17,369 nucleotides of DNA from JBFXAM01 sp050184295 (GCA_050184295.1 JBFXAM010000094.1:1-17369), one strand, 5' to 3'. Counted from the first letter of the stretch, positions 5,606 through 13,554 are shown. The notes: generated by a model from the letters alone, not told the origin. Made by a program: numbers and translations.

Positions 5606-8600
5606 CTACCGATTCGTCGTTTGGCCGGAGAGGGCTGCGAGGCTCGCCAGCGCGGACTGCTGGTTCTGAAGCCCCGAGAGCGCCTGCTCCATCGCGAAGA
5701 ACTGGCGCGTCAGTCGCTCGCGGCGCCGCGCGAGCAGCCCGTTGAGCTGCGTGATGCGCGAGTTCAACAGTTCTTTCTGGTTCCCGATCGCGTCGCTGCG
5801 CCGATCGAGTACGCCGCCGTCGCGCGAGATCGAGTCGAGCTCGTCTTTAAGCTTCTTGGCGACACCGCTGGCGGCGTGGGTGAAGAACTCGGTGATGCCG
5901 TCGGGGTTCGCTTCGTAGGCTTCCTTGAACTTGTCCTCGTCGAAGGTGAGGCGCGAATCGGAGCCGATGCGGATGCCGATCTGCGAGAGGCGCGTGAGAC
6001 CGCCGACGGCGCCGGCGATGTTGCCGCCGACCATGCGGAAGAGCCGCTGCTCGACGAGCTGAGCGGCGCCTTCGCCGAGGAGCGGCCCGGCCTCGTCGGT
6101 GTCCTGGTTGTAGCTGCTGAGCGCGTCGATGCGTCCGACGGCGGCGTTGAAATCGTTGACGAACCCCTTGAGCACGTCGATCAGGCTTGCGGTGTCTCGC
6201 TGAAGCGTGACTTCGACCGGCGAGTCACTGACGCCGAGGAGATTCAGCGTCACTCCGTCGACGACGTTCTCGATGGTGTTGCTGCTGCTCGTGATGAGCA
6301 CGCCGTTTGTCGGGTCGGAGCCGATCAGCACGCGGGCGTCGCGGGCCTGGCTGATGGTGCTGAACCCGAGGTCGAGCCCGGCGCCGTCGAGAATGAGCTC
6401 GCCCGCGGTGCCCGTGGCGCGCGAAGCGATGCTGAGTCGATACGGGTTCGTTCCGACGCCGTCACGAAGCACGCTGGCGTTCGCGATCGTGCTGGTGGAG
6501 TTGATGCGGCGGACGACGTCGTCGAGCGACTCGCCGGCGCCGATCGTAAGTCGGAATTCGTAGCTGCCGTCGATTCGCCCGTTCACCGCGCCGCCAAGGA
6601 GGTTGAGATCGCGGGCGGCGGTTCCGGACTCGTCGGTGACGATCGGCGCGTTGGCCCCGTTGGCGGTGTCTTCGAGAAGGAGCCCGTCGCCGGTGTCGTT
6701 GATGCGCGCGTGGATGCCGATGCCGGCGCTGTTGATCTCGCGGATGACGTCGCGGACGGTGCTGACGCCGCCGCGGTTGAGCTGGACGGTCGCGCTGCGG
6801 CCGGTGGAGTCGGTGAGCCGTAGGCTGCCGAGGGCCACGCCGCGGCCGTTGTTGAGCTGGCTGAGCGTCGTAAGCTCGGAGACGTATTGGCGCTGGAGAT
6901 TGGCGCCGCGTATGTCGCTGCCGGTGCGGCGGATGCCGAGCGACTCGGCGAGCGAGCCGCCGTTGATGTCCTTGATGGTAAAGGCGGCGTCGCTGCCGTC
7001 GGCGTTAGTGACGCGGAGGCGCGCGCCGGTGTTGTCGAATCCGGCGCGGATGTTCAGGTTGCTCTGCGTCGAGGCGTTGTTGATGGCGGCGATGACGTCT
7101 TCGAGCGTCTCGGCGCTGGTCAGGTCGATGTCGGCAGCGGTGCCGTTCGCCTCGATGCGGATGGAGCCGGTCTGGAAGCCGCGGCCGCCGTTGAGCGTGC
7201 TGAGCAACACGCTGTTGACGCCGCCGAGGATTCGTCGTCCGGTGACGGGATCGTCGGCGTTGAGCGTGCCGGCGGTGAGTCCGAGGTCTTCGAGGGCGCG
7301 CGAATCCCCGAGCGATTCGAGCGTGAGCCGACCGGTGGTCCCGCCGGCGGTATCGGTGAGCGTGATCCGTCGGCGGTCGCTGTCGGAGATGGCGGCCTGT
7401 ACGGAGCCGTCGTTGCCCTCGCCGTAGTTGATCGCGAGTAGCGCGTCCTGAACGGTGTCGACGCGCAGCACCTGGCGTCCCTCGAGGCGGTCGTTGCTGC
7501 GCCGGCCGGCGAGTCCGAGGTCGCGCGCCGTGGTTCCGCCGTTGACGTCCTCGACGATGAGATCGCTCGCGGTGCCATGCGTGCTGTCGGCGAGGACGAG
7601 CCGGCCGCCCGAGATGATCGCGTTGACGCCGGCGTTGGCGCCGTCGATGGCGGCCTGCACGTCGGCGATGGTGCGGGCGTTCGACAGGTCGATCTCGGTG
7701 CGCGCCCCCGCGCGGTTGGTGACGGCGATGCGGCCGGCCTGCACGCCGCCGCCGTGATTCAACCGTTCGAGGCGTGTGTTGGCTTTCAGGATTTCGCTGA
7801 GGTCGACCGTGATGACGCCGCCCTGGCTGTTGGTGATGCGGAAATCATTGCCGGCAACCGCGCGACGCACGCCGCGCCCGTCGTGAAGGCCCGCGAGGGG
7901 CGTGGTGTCGGCAAGGTAAGCGAGGGTCGTGCCGGCGAGTTCGGCGGTGCCGGCGGCATTCCCCGCGCCGAACCCGAGATCAGCCGCGACGGTGCCGCCG
8001 TCGACTTCCTCGACGCGCAAGTCGCCGCCGTTGCGCTCGGTGAGGACGAGCGCTTCGTCGCGAACGGCGGCGCGGATGTCCGTATTCGCGGAGTTGATGC
8101 GCTGTACGACGTCGTCGAGCGTGAGGGCGTCGGTCAGATTGATCGTCGCCTCATCGCCATCGCCGTCGACGATGGTGAACCGGCCGCGCTGGACGCCGGC
8201 GAAGCCGTTCAGCGTGGCGAGCTGCGCGGAGCGGTCGACGCGAGCTTGGGCGGACTCGATCGTCAGCGTGCCGGCACCGAGAGTCGACGTGCGGTCGGCG
8301 TAGCCGCGGCTGACGACCTGGTGGGCGGCGGCGAGCGAGCGGACGAGAAAGCGGTATGACCCGGGCTGGGCGCCGGTGGTCGCGGCGGCGTTCAGGATGT
8401 CGCCGTTCGACGACTGCGCGTTGATTGATTGAAACGTGCTGCGCTGCGAGAGCGAGTTCACGCGCGCCAGCAACGCCGTGATCCGCGCGGAAATGTCCGC
8501 ATACGCGGTTCGTTGCGCGTCGAGATTGCGCACGCGGAGCTGCAATGCGTCGCGCGGCCGGGCCTCGACGGCGATGAGCTGATCGACGATCTGCTGGATG

Positions 8601-8644
8601 TTGAGGCCCGAAATCAGCCCCACGCCGGAAGAGAGCGTTCCCAT
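5606..8644 (-). CDS. fliD: Flagellar filament cap protein FliD, greatly expanded
   Basis: Hook-associated protein 2, which forms the cap under which exported flagellin folds at the filament tip. 1012 residues, against about 450-550 in many bacteria. Residues about 1-110 are the FliD N-terminal domain (SSGVGLISGLNIQQIVDQL, then Gln/Arg heptads). Residues about 144-762 hold about seven related flagellin-hook-IN-like modules, such as LNGGRGFQTGSIRI and LNNGRGVALGSLRL, each followed by a DV..AIN-type helix and a DINGG or similar turn. Residues about 765-1005 are the FliD C-terminal domain, with VVDGVTLNLLG (794-804), FDEDKFKEAY (901-910) and a C-terminal coiled coil (about 925-1003). There is no signal peptide, as expected for type III flagellar export. 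The ATG at 8644 has GGAGG six bases upstream. The size comes from internal module gain; the reading frame is intact. Confidence 0.95.
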   Translation of the reverse strand: MGTLSSGVGLISGLNIQQIVDQLIAVEARPRDALQLRVRNLDAQRTAYADISARITALLARVNSLSQRSTFQSINAQSSNGDILNAAATTGAQPGSYRFLVRSLAAAHQVVSRGYADRTSTLGAGTLTIESAQARVDRSAQLATLNGFAGVQRGRFTIVDGDGDEATINLTDALTLDDVVQRINSANTDIRAAVRDEALVLTERNGGDLRVEEVDGGTVAADLGFGAGNAAGTAELAGTTLAYLADTTPLAGLHDGRGVRRAVAGNDFRITNSQGGVITVDLSEILKANTRLERLNHGGGVQAGRIAVTNRAGARTEIDLSNARTIADVQAAIDGANAGVNAIISGGRLVLADSTHGTASDLIVEDVNGGTTARDLGLAGRRSNDRLEGRQVLRVDTVQDALLAINYGEGNDGSVQAAISDSDRRRITLTDTAGGTTGRLTLESLGDSRALEDLGLTAGTLNADDPVTGRRILGGVNSVLLSTLNGGRGFQTGSIRIEANGTAADIDLTSAETLEDVIAAINNASTQSNLNIRAGFDNTGARLRVTNADGSDAAFTIKDINGGSLAESLGIRRTGSDIRGANLQRQYVSELTTLSQLNNGRGVALGSLRLTDSTGRSATVQLNRGGVSTVRDVIREINSAGIGIHARINDTGDGLLLEDTANGANAPIVTDESGTAARDLNLLGGAVNGRIDGSYEFRLTIGAGESLDDVVRRINSTSTIANASVLRDGVGTNPYRLSIASRATGTAGELILDGAGLDLGFSTISQARDARVLIGSDPTNGVLITSSSNTIENVVDGVTLNLLGVSDSPVEVTLQRDTASLIDVLKGFVNDFNAAVGRIDALSSYNQDTDEAGPLLGEGAAQLVEQRLFRMVGGNIAGAVGGLTRLSQIGIRIGSDSRLTFDEDKFKEAYEANPDGITEFFTHAASGVAKKLKDELDSISRDGGVLDRRSDAIGNQKELLNSRITQLNGLLARRRERLTRQFFAMEQALSGLQNQQSALASLAALSGQTTNR
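6361..8215 (-). repeat. Tandem flagellin-hook-IN-like modules within fliD
   Basis: Protein-level repeats. Modules begin near residues 144, 253, 295, 390, 484, 597 and 696; four (144, 295, 484, 597) are near complete at about 85-90 residues and three (253, 390, 696) are partial. A full unit reads L-N-x-G-x-G-V/F, a strand pair with T/D-L, a T/S-x-x-D-V-x-x-A/R-I-N helix, a central strand, then E/D-D-V/I-N-G-G-T and D-L-G-L. The units are diverged in sequence, so this is not a recent DNA tandem array. Confidence 0.75.
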
Positions 8645-8705
8645 CTGCGTCCTCCGTTGGACGGCGCGGATGTTGCGCGGCGGCGCAGCAGTCCGCTGTC
8701 CGTGT

Positions 8706-8713
8706 TCATCGGC
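8706..8713 (-). promoter_or_regulatory. Sigma-28-like -10 element upstream of fliD
   Basis: GCCGATGA matches the flagellar sigma-28 -10 consensus GCCGATAA at seven of eight bases, 62 bases before the fliD start. No TAAAGTTT-like box is found 11 bases upstream, so half the promoter is missing. It competes with the sigma-54-like site just upstream. Confidence 0.25.
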
Positions 8714-8722
8714 TGCGGGAGG

Positions 8723-8738
8723 TGCACGCCGCGTGCCC
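8723..8738 (-). promoter_or_regulatory. Sigma-54-like promoter candidate upstream of fliD
   Basis: On the minus strand GGGCACG-CGGC-GTGCA fits TGGCACG-N4-TTGC at 9 of 11 fixed bases, with the invariant GG (-24) and GC (-12) correctly spaced. Transcription would start near 8711, about 67 bases before the ATG. Sigma-54 control of late flagellar genes is known in several phyla. The site is also part of a GC palindrome (GCACGC-C-GCGTGC), so chance is possible. Confidence 0.35.
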
Positions 8739-8791
8739 GAGTGCAGAATTCGCGGCGGAATCCTGGCGCGCCGGAGGCGCAGAAAGGACGG

Positions 8792-10735
8792 CTACGGCGT
8801 GGACGGCGCGGGCCGGAGCAGGCGCAGGCCGTTGAGCACGACCAGCACGGTGCTGCCCTCGTGGCAGATGACGGCGAGGGGGAGCGTCAGCAGTCCGGTG
8901 AGCGTGAGCAGGATCAGGACGGCGATCATGCCACCCGCGAACGCGAGGCTCTGGAGGATGGTTCGCTGGGTGCGGCGGGCGAGGTCGATCGCTCCGGCCA
9001 GGGCGCGGAGGTCGTCGCGCATGAGGACGATGTCGGCGGTTTCGAGGGCGACGTCGCTGCCCGCGGCGCCCATCGCGATTCCGACCGTGGCGGCGGCGAG
9101 CGCGGGAGCGTCGTTGACGCCGTCCCCGACCATCGCGACGCCGCTATTGGTTTTGGCGAGCCGCTGGATCTCGAGGAGTTTGTCGGCCGGCTGGAGCGCT
9201 GCGCGAACGTCGTCGATGCCGACTGCCTCGGCGACGCGCGCCGCGGGCTCGGGTTGGTCGCCAGTGAGCATGACCAGGTGTGCGATGCCCATTCGGCGAA
9301 GCGCGGCGACCGCGTCGCGTGCGTCGGGGCGGAGTTCGTCGCTGAGCTGAATCGCGCCGGCGAGTCCGTCGTCGCGTTGGACGAAGACGACGGTCTTGCC
9401 GTTGCGCGGGTTCGCGTGCTCCCGCAGCAGCGGCGGCGGGAGTTCGCGGCCCTGCTGCTCGAAGAAATCGGCGCGCCCGACGCCGACCCAGCGCCCCGCG
9501 ACTGCGCCGCGCACGCCCAGGCCCGGCGAACTGGCGAAGTCGCGGACTTCGGCGAGCGGCAGTCGCCGGCGGACCGCCTCTCTCACGACCGCCGCCGCCA
9601 GCGGGTGCTCGCTGAGGCGTTCGAGGGCGGCGGCGGTCGCGAGCACGTCGTCCTCGGCGTATCCGTCGAGCGCGTGGACCGAAGTCACGATGGGGCGGCC
9701 GAACGTGACGGTCCCGGTCTTGTCGAACGCCACGGTGTCGATCCGGGCGAGGCGTTCGAGGTAGGAGCCGCCCTTGAAGAGCACGCCTTGCCGCGCGCCG
9801 CGCGTCACGGCGGCGAGCACCGCGACCGGCGACGCGAGCACGATTGCGCAAGGCGAGGCGGCGACGAGCATCACCATGCCGGTGCGGAGCGCATCGCCGG
9901 GGTTGCCGGTCGCGAGCAGGTATCCGAGGATCGTGGCGGCGGAGATGGCGAGCACGCCAAGGACGTAGCGCGTCTGCCAGCGCTCAATGGTGCGCTGCGT
10001 GGCAGCCTTGTGGACCTGGGCGTCCTCAACCAGGGCGACGATCCGCGCAATCGTGGACGCGGTCGCGGGCTTGCTCGTGCGGACAAGCAAGGCCCCGTTG
10101 GCGTTGATCGTGCCCGCGAAGATGATGCTTCCGACCACCTTGTCGATCGGGAGCGCCTCGCCGGTGACGATCGACTCGTCGACCGCGCCCGCGCCGTCGA
10201 CCACGACTCCGTCGACCGGGAAGCGCTCGCCGGGCCGCGCGCGGACGATGTCTCCGATCTGAAGCTCTTCGACCGGGACGGTGAATTCGCGCTCGTCGCG
10301 CACGACACGCGCCGAGTCGGGCCGCAGCTTCATCAAACCGTGAATGCTGCGGCGCGTCCGTTCGATCGCGTACCGCTCCAGCGCGTCGCTGAGCGAAAAG
10401 AGAAAGAGCAGGATCGCGCCGTCGTCCCAATGGCCGAGCAGGGCCGACACGACGGCGGCGACGATCATCAGAAAGTTGATGTCGGGTTGCCGTGCGCGCA
10501 CCGCCACCAGCGCTTCGGAAGTCGCGCGCAGCCCGCCGCAGACGTACGAGAGCACGACGCAGAGCCACAGTGTGAGCGGGGCGGCGGCGAGCTTGGCCGC
10601 GAGCGCCGCCAACGCGAACAGCGCGCACAAGGCGCTCGCGACGAAACGCTGCTCGGGGCCGGCGTCCGGCGCGAAGATCCATACCTGGCGAAGCCAGCGC
10701 CTGACGGGGTCGATCTCGGCGGCGGCGGTGCTCAT
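8792..10735 (-). CDS. P1B-4 type heavy-metal translocating ATPase
   Basis: Inner-membrane P-type ATPase, 647 residues. The metal-site motif in the membrane is SPC (294-296), not CPC, and the last helices carry HEGST (625-629). SPC plus HEG(G/S)T defines subgroup P1B-4, whose studied members (CoaT/CtpD type) export Co2+, Fe2+ or Zn2+. Other motifs: TGE in the actuator domain (191-193), phosphorylated Asp338 in DKTGT (338-342), the HP dipeptide (377-378) and GDGVND (537-542). There is no N-terminal HMA domain or His-rich stretch, typical of this subgroup. About six membrane helices are visible (roughly 32-48, 55-68, 87-119, 258-273, 285-309, 598-635; some of these ranges may hold two). Its ATG overlaps the stop of the histidine kinase (ATGA), implying coupled translation. 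It ends 147 bases before fliD. Substrate is inferred only from subgroup. Confidence 0.93.
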   Translation of the reverse strand: MSTAAAEIDPVRRWLRQVWIFAPDAGPEQRFVASALCALFALAALAAKLAAAPLTLWLCVVLSYVCGGLRATSEALVAVRARQPDINFLMIVAAVVSALLGHWDDGAILLFLFSLSDALERYAIERTRRSIHGLMKLRPDSARVVRDEREFTVPVEELQIGDIVRARPGERFPVDGVVVDGAGAVDESIVTGEALPIDKVVGSIIFAGTINANGALLVRTSKPATASTIARIVALVEDAQVHKAATQRTIERWQTRYVLGVLAISAATILGYLLATGNPGDALRTGMVMLVAASPCAIVLASPVAVLAAVTRGARQGVLFKGGSYLERLARIDTVAFDKTGTVTFGRPIVTSVHALDGYAEDDVLATAAALERLSEHPLAAAVVREAVRRRLPLAEVRDFASSPGLGVRGAVAGRWVGVGRADFFEQQGRELPPPLLREHANPRNGKTVVFVQRDDGLAGAIQLSDELRPDARDAVAALRRMGIAHLVMLTGDQPEPAARVAEAVGIDDVRAALQPADKLLEIQRLAKTNSGVAMVGDGVNDAPALAAATVGIAMGAAGSDVALETADIVLMRDDLRALAGAIDLARRTQRTILQSLAFAGGMIAVLILLTLTGLLTLPLAVICHEGSTVLVVLNGLRLLRPAPSTP

Positions 10736-11907
10736 TGGCGTACCGCCATCGGCCCGCGCGCGGCGCCGCGTTTCTCAATCACCGGCAGCGCGGGCAGCCG
10801 CACGGTGAACACGCTCCCGCGACCGGGTTCGGACGCGACCGTGAGTGCGCCGCGGTGGGCGTCGACAATGCGGGCCGCAATCGGCAGGCCGAGACCGGTC
10901 CCCTGCCCGTCGGACTTGGTCGTGAAGAACGGCTCGAAGATGTGGGGCCGCACATCCGGCGCGATGCCGCCTCCGGCATCGGCGAAATCGATCCGCAGGA
11001 CGCCGCCGCCGGCGTCGATTTCCGCCGCGGGCGGATCGTCGGGCGCATCGTTCGCGGACGGGGGCTGCGCCGTGCCGCGTGTCAGCCGCGCGGCGACGGC
11101 GAATTCGGGCGATTCGCGCTGCACACGGATCGTGAGCGCGCCGCCTCGGGGCATGCTGTCGATCGCATTGAGGATGAGATTCACGAACACCTGTTCGAGA
11201 AGCGACGCGTCGACGGGGGCGGCGTCGTGCTCGGTGTCGATGTGCGTAGCGGCGACGACGTTGGCGGCCTCGAGCTTGTCGCGGGTCGCGAGCAGCGCCG
11301 CCGCGACGACCGTTCGCAGGCGTGTTTCGACCGGGCGGATCACGTTGTGGCGCGCGAGCGTGAGCAGGCGGCGGACGATCACCTCGATGCGCGTGAGTCC
11401 GCTTTCGATGAGGTCGAGCATCTGCGCGGCGCGCGGCGGGTCGTGGAGCGAGCGGCGCAGGATGCGGGTGCAGTTCTGCACGCCGTCGAGCGGGTTGTTG
11501 ACTTCGTGGGCGACGGTCGCCGCCAACTCGCCGAGAAACGCGAGGCGTTCGCGACGGCGCAGCGCCTCGTTGAGCCGTTGCTCCGCGCGGCGGGCCTCGT
11601 CGAGGCGCGCCGCGACGGCGTTGATCGCGGAAACGAGTTTGTAGAAGTCGTCGTGCGGATGGGTCTCGATCGCGCCCGCGGTGCGGCCTTCGCTGATCTC
11701 GTGCGTGAGGCGCCGCAGCCGGCCGAGCGTGGCGCGCAGGTATTGTCGCGCGACGCGGTCGCAGACAATCGACGCGAGCAGTGCGCCGCCGACGCAGATC
11801 AGGATGGCGCGCCACGCGCCGGGATCGAGCACCAGCGCCAGCAGGCCGCTGACGACGACGCCGACCTGAAGCAGCATGAACAGCGTGTGGCGGAACCCGC
11901 GCAGCAT
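10732..11907 (-). CDS. Sensor histidine kinase, short-loop (intramembrane-sensing type)
   Basis: 391 residues with the ATG at 11907. Two membrane helices (about 9-27 and 34-52) are joined by only about six residues, so there is almost no periplasmic sensor; this is the arrangement of intramembrane-sensing kinases. A HAMP-like segment (about 50-105) and coiled coil (about 100-122) follow. The H box is LGELAATVAHEVNNPL with His134, the N box NLILNAID (243-250), G1 DAGGGI (310-315), F box EPFFTT (325-330) and G2 GTGLGL (336-341). Between N and G1 boxes is an Ala/Pro/Asp-rich insert (about 272-300). The frame extends upstream to 11991 without domain character; 11907 begins at the first helix. No response regulator is nearby. 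The stop overlaps the metal ATPase start. A GATAAT lies ten bases before the ATG, and there is no Shine-Dalgarno. Confidence 0.92.
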   Translation of the reverse strand: MLRGFRHTLFMLLQVGVVVSGLLALVLDPGAWRAILICVGGALLASIVCDRVARQYLRATLGRLRRLTHEISEGRTAGAIETHPHDDFYKLVSAINAVAARLDEARRAEQRLNEALRRRERLAFLGELAATVAHEVNNPLDGVQNCTRILRRSLHDPPRAAQMLDLIESGLTRIEVIVRRLLTLARHNVIRPVETRLRTVVAAALLATRDKLEAANVVAATHIDTEHDAAPVDASLLEQVFVNLILNAIDSMPRGGALTIRVQRESPEFAVAARLTRGTAQPPSANDAPDDPPAAEIDAGGGVLRIDFADAGGGIAPDVRPHIFEPFFTTKSDGQGTGLGLPIAARIVDAHRGALTVASEPGRGSVFTVRLPALPVIEKRGAARGPMAVRQ

Positions 11908-11916
11908 GATTCGTTT

Positions 11917-11944
11917 ATTATCCCCCGTCGGACGCACGCGACAA
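11917..11944 (-). promoter_or_regulatory. Promoter of the kinase-ATPase operon, nearly leaderless
   Basis: On the minus strand TTGTCG (11944-11939), a 16-base spacer and GATAAT (11922-11917). Transcription would begin about 2-4 bases before the ATG at 11907. It is one of the most complete sigma-70-type promoters in the window and lies in the only AT-rich patch between the divergent genes. Confidence 0.6.
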
Positions 11945-11989
11945 TCGGATTGCGGACGCGGTGCTGGATTTCGCGGCCGGGATACGATC

Positions 11990-12046
11990 ATGCGGCGGAT
12001 GTCTGGCGATCCGACGCGCTGTCGAACGAGTCGGCGAGGCGATTGA
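11990..12046 (+). CDS. Possible tiny upstream ORF overlapping the amidohydrolase start
   Basis: An 18-codon ORF (ATG at 11990, second ATG at 11999) ends at TGA 12044-12046, whose last base is the A of the amidohydrolase ATG (TGATG). TACGAT (11983-11988) just upstream could be a -10 box placing transcription near 11995. The peptide is Arg-rich with no recognisable features. It may be chance; the amidohydrolase has its own GAGG. Confidence 0.15.
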   Translation: MRRMSGDPTRCRTSRRGD

Positions 12047-13029
12047 TGAACCGATCGAGCGATGCAACCGTTTCACGGACGCCGGCGAACCGGATCGGGC
12101 TGCACTACCGCGCGACGGTCGTGCGAAGATGCCCGGGGCCGATCGTCGACGCGCACATGCACCTGAAACACGCCGCTCATGCGCCGCTCTTCTTTGAAGC
12201 GGCCGGGCATTACGGCGTGGCGCGGGTGCTCACGATGACGCCCATCGAGCAGGCGGCGCCGCTGCGTGCGGCGGTGGGGCCGGATCGACTGCGGTTCATT
12301 GCGGTTCCGAATTGGCGGCGTGACGACGGCTCGGAGGACTTTCGCGAATCGTGGCTGCGCGATCTCGAAGGATTTCGGCGCTTCGACGCGCGGTTGTGCA
12401 AGTTCTGGATGGCGCCGCCCATGCGCGAGCGGCACGGGCTGACGTTGCAGAGCGAGTGGCTGCGGCCCGTGATCTCGCGGGCGGTGGAGCTCGGTTATCA
12501 CTTCATGGTGCATGTCGCGGACCCGACCGTATGGTGGCGACCCGGCGCGAAGTATGCGAACACCGCCAAGATCGGCGCGAAGACGGATCAGTACCCGGCG
12601 CTGGAGTGGTTCCTCGATCACGTCGCGCCCCGAACCGTCGTCGGTGCGCACATGGGTGGGAACATCGAAGACCCGGCGTTCCTTCAGGGGCTGCTCGATC
12701 GACATCCCAATCTCGTGCTCGATACAAGCGCGACCAAGTGGATCGTCCGCGAAGTGGCCCGCCAGCCGGAGCGCGTCCGCGAGTTCATCGTGAGAAACGC
12801 CGAGCGCGTGCTGTTCGGCAGCGACCTGGTGACCGACGACCCGTACGACTTCGACCACTACGCCAGCCGCTATTGGGCACACTGGCAGATGTGGGAGACC
12901 GCGTATCGCGGCGAAAGCCCCATCGAAGACCCGGACGCCGACGATCCGCCGAGGCTCGCAGGCGTCGACCTGCCCGTCGACGTGCTACGGCGGATGTACT
13001 GGGAGAATGCGGAGCGACTCGGGTTGTGA
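12046..13029 (+). CDS. Amidohydrolase family 2 metal-dependent hydrolase (TIM barrel)
   Basis: 327 residues, cytosolic. The amidohydrolase-2 pattern is clear: strand 1 has VDAHMH with the metal pair H37 and H39, then H156 in MVHVADP (154-160), H202 in VGAHMGG (199-205) and the acidic ligand D260 in LFGSDLVTDDP (256-266). K119 in CKFWMAPP (118-125) is where related enzymes may place a Lys, but a bridging role is not certain. Substrates in this family range from aromatic decarboxylation to lactone hydrolysis and cannot be told here. The start at 12046 has GAGG six bases upstream; the frame is open far upstream only because it is antisense to the kinase. The gene is divergent from the kinase and ends before a gene-poor spacer. 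Family firm, substrate unknown. Confidence 0.88.
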   Translation: MNRSSDATVSRTPANRIGLHYRATVVRRCPGPIVDAHMHLKHAAHAPLFFEAAGHYGVARVLTMTPIEQAAPLRAAVGPDRLRFIAVPNWRRDDGSEDFRESWLRDLEGFRRFDARLCKFWMAPPMRERHGLTLQSEWLRPVISRAVELGYHFMVHVADPTVWWRPGAKYANTAKIGAKTDQYPALEWFLDHVAPRTVVGAHMGGNIEDPAFLQGLLDRHPNLVLDTSATKWIVREVARQPERVREFIVRNAERVLFGSDLVTDDPYDFDHYASRYWAHWQMWETAYRGESPIEDPDADDPPRLAGVDLPVDVLRRMYWENAERLGL

Positions 13030-13554
13030 GAGCGTGCCGACGGCGCCGGGACGCGCGTCAACGTCGGGGGTTATCCGCGCGTCCTGCCGCGCGATTGCCC
13101 GGCGCGCGATCGTGGGTCTCGCACGGCGGAAACGGGCATGCCGCCGAGCACGTTTTGCGGCGCGAGCGCTAATGACCTACCCCCTCAGTTGATGCACCAG
13201 TCCGTATGAGAGTCAGGTACCATTTCGAGTCCGGCCGTCCTTTTTTTCGTGGAGGGGAAGAAGCCGGGGTCCAGGGGCAGCGTCCTTGCCAGGTGTTTGG
13301 GGCGTGCGTGACAGTCTTGGCGGGCGCGGATTTTCGCCCCAACGGGCGACACCCCTGCGCCGCGTCGGGCCCGTCCGAACTGCCGCGCACCCGGGTTTGG
13401 GGGCGGGCCCCCAGGCTGGCCGCGAAGGCCATCGCTCGCCCGCTTTCGTCCAGGTCGCCGGAGTCACCAGGGAGGTCGTCCTTCCCGCCCGCGAAGTGCA
13501 AGCTGTTCCTCTGCGCTCAGGCGTTCCATCGGTGCTTGGTGTGCGGGCCGACGC
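13030..13554. other. 525-base hairpin-rich spacer between convergent genes
   Basis: No reading frame in either direction has recognisable protein character, although frames stay open by composition. The segment from about 13195 to 13500 looks different from neighbours: a T7 run (13241-13247), many G- and C-runs, an imperfect hairpin in TTGGCGGGCG...CGCCCCAA (about 13318-13344) and the TGGGGG/CCCCCA hairpin at 13398-13413. A GGTACC core (near 13217-13222) sits in AGTCAGGTACCATTTCG. I recall that sequence style from dispersed repeats near REP-type transposases in several phyla, but cannot verify it here. It may be a non-autonomous repeat or decayed mobile element, or a structured RNA. Confidence 0.45.
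13398..13413. repeat. GC hairpin in the convergent spacer
   Basis: TGGGGG, a CGGG loop, then CCCCCA: a perfect six-pair stem (seven pairs if the loop is tightened). It lies about 145 bases beyond the DHH gene stop on its downstream side, too far to be an obvious terminator for it. Confidence 0.4.

Noticed and set aside
5486..6823. A 445-codon plus-strand open frame
   Set aside because: Antisense shadow of fliD with Val/Asp/Glu/Ala low complexity and no family character; FliD on the other strand is certain.
8429..11644. A 1071-codon plus-strand open frame
   Set aside because: It is antisense to fliD, the metal ATPase and the kinase, is Glu/Asp/Arg/Gly-rich without domains, and mirrors the codon bias of the real minus-strand genes.
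10735..12045. Upstream extension of the amidohydrolase frame
   Set aside because: The extension is antisense to the histidine kinase. The amidohydrolase domain starts after the ATG at 12046, which has a GAGG.
13241..13247. T7 run considered as a rho-independent terminator for the amidohydrolase
   Set aside because: No stable GC hairpin lies directly before it and it is over 200 bases past the stop.
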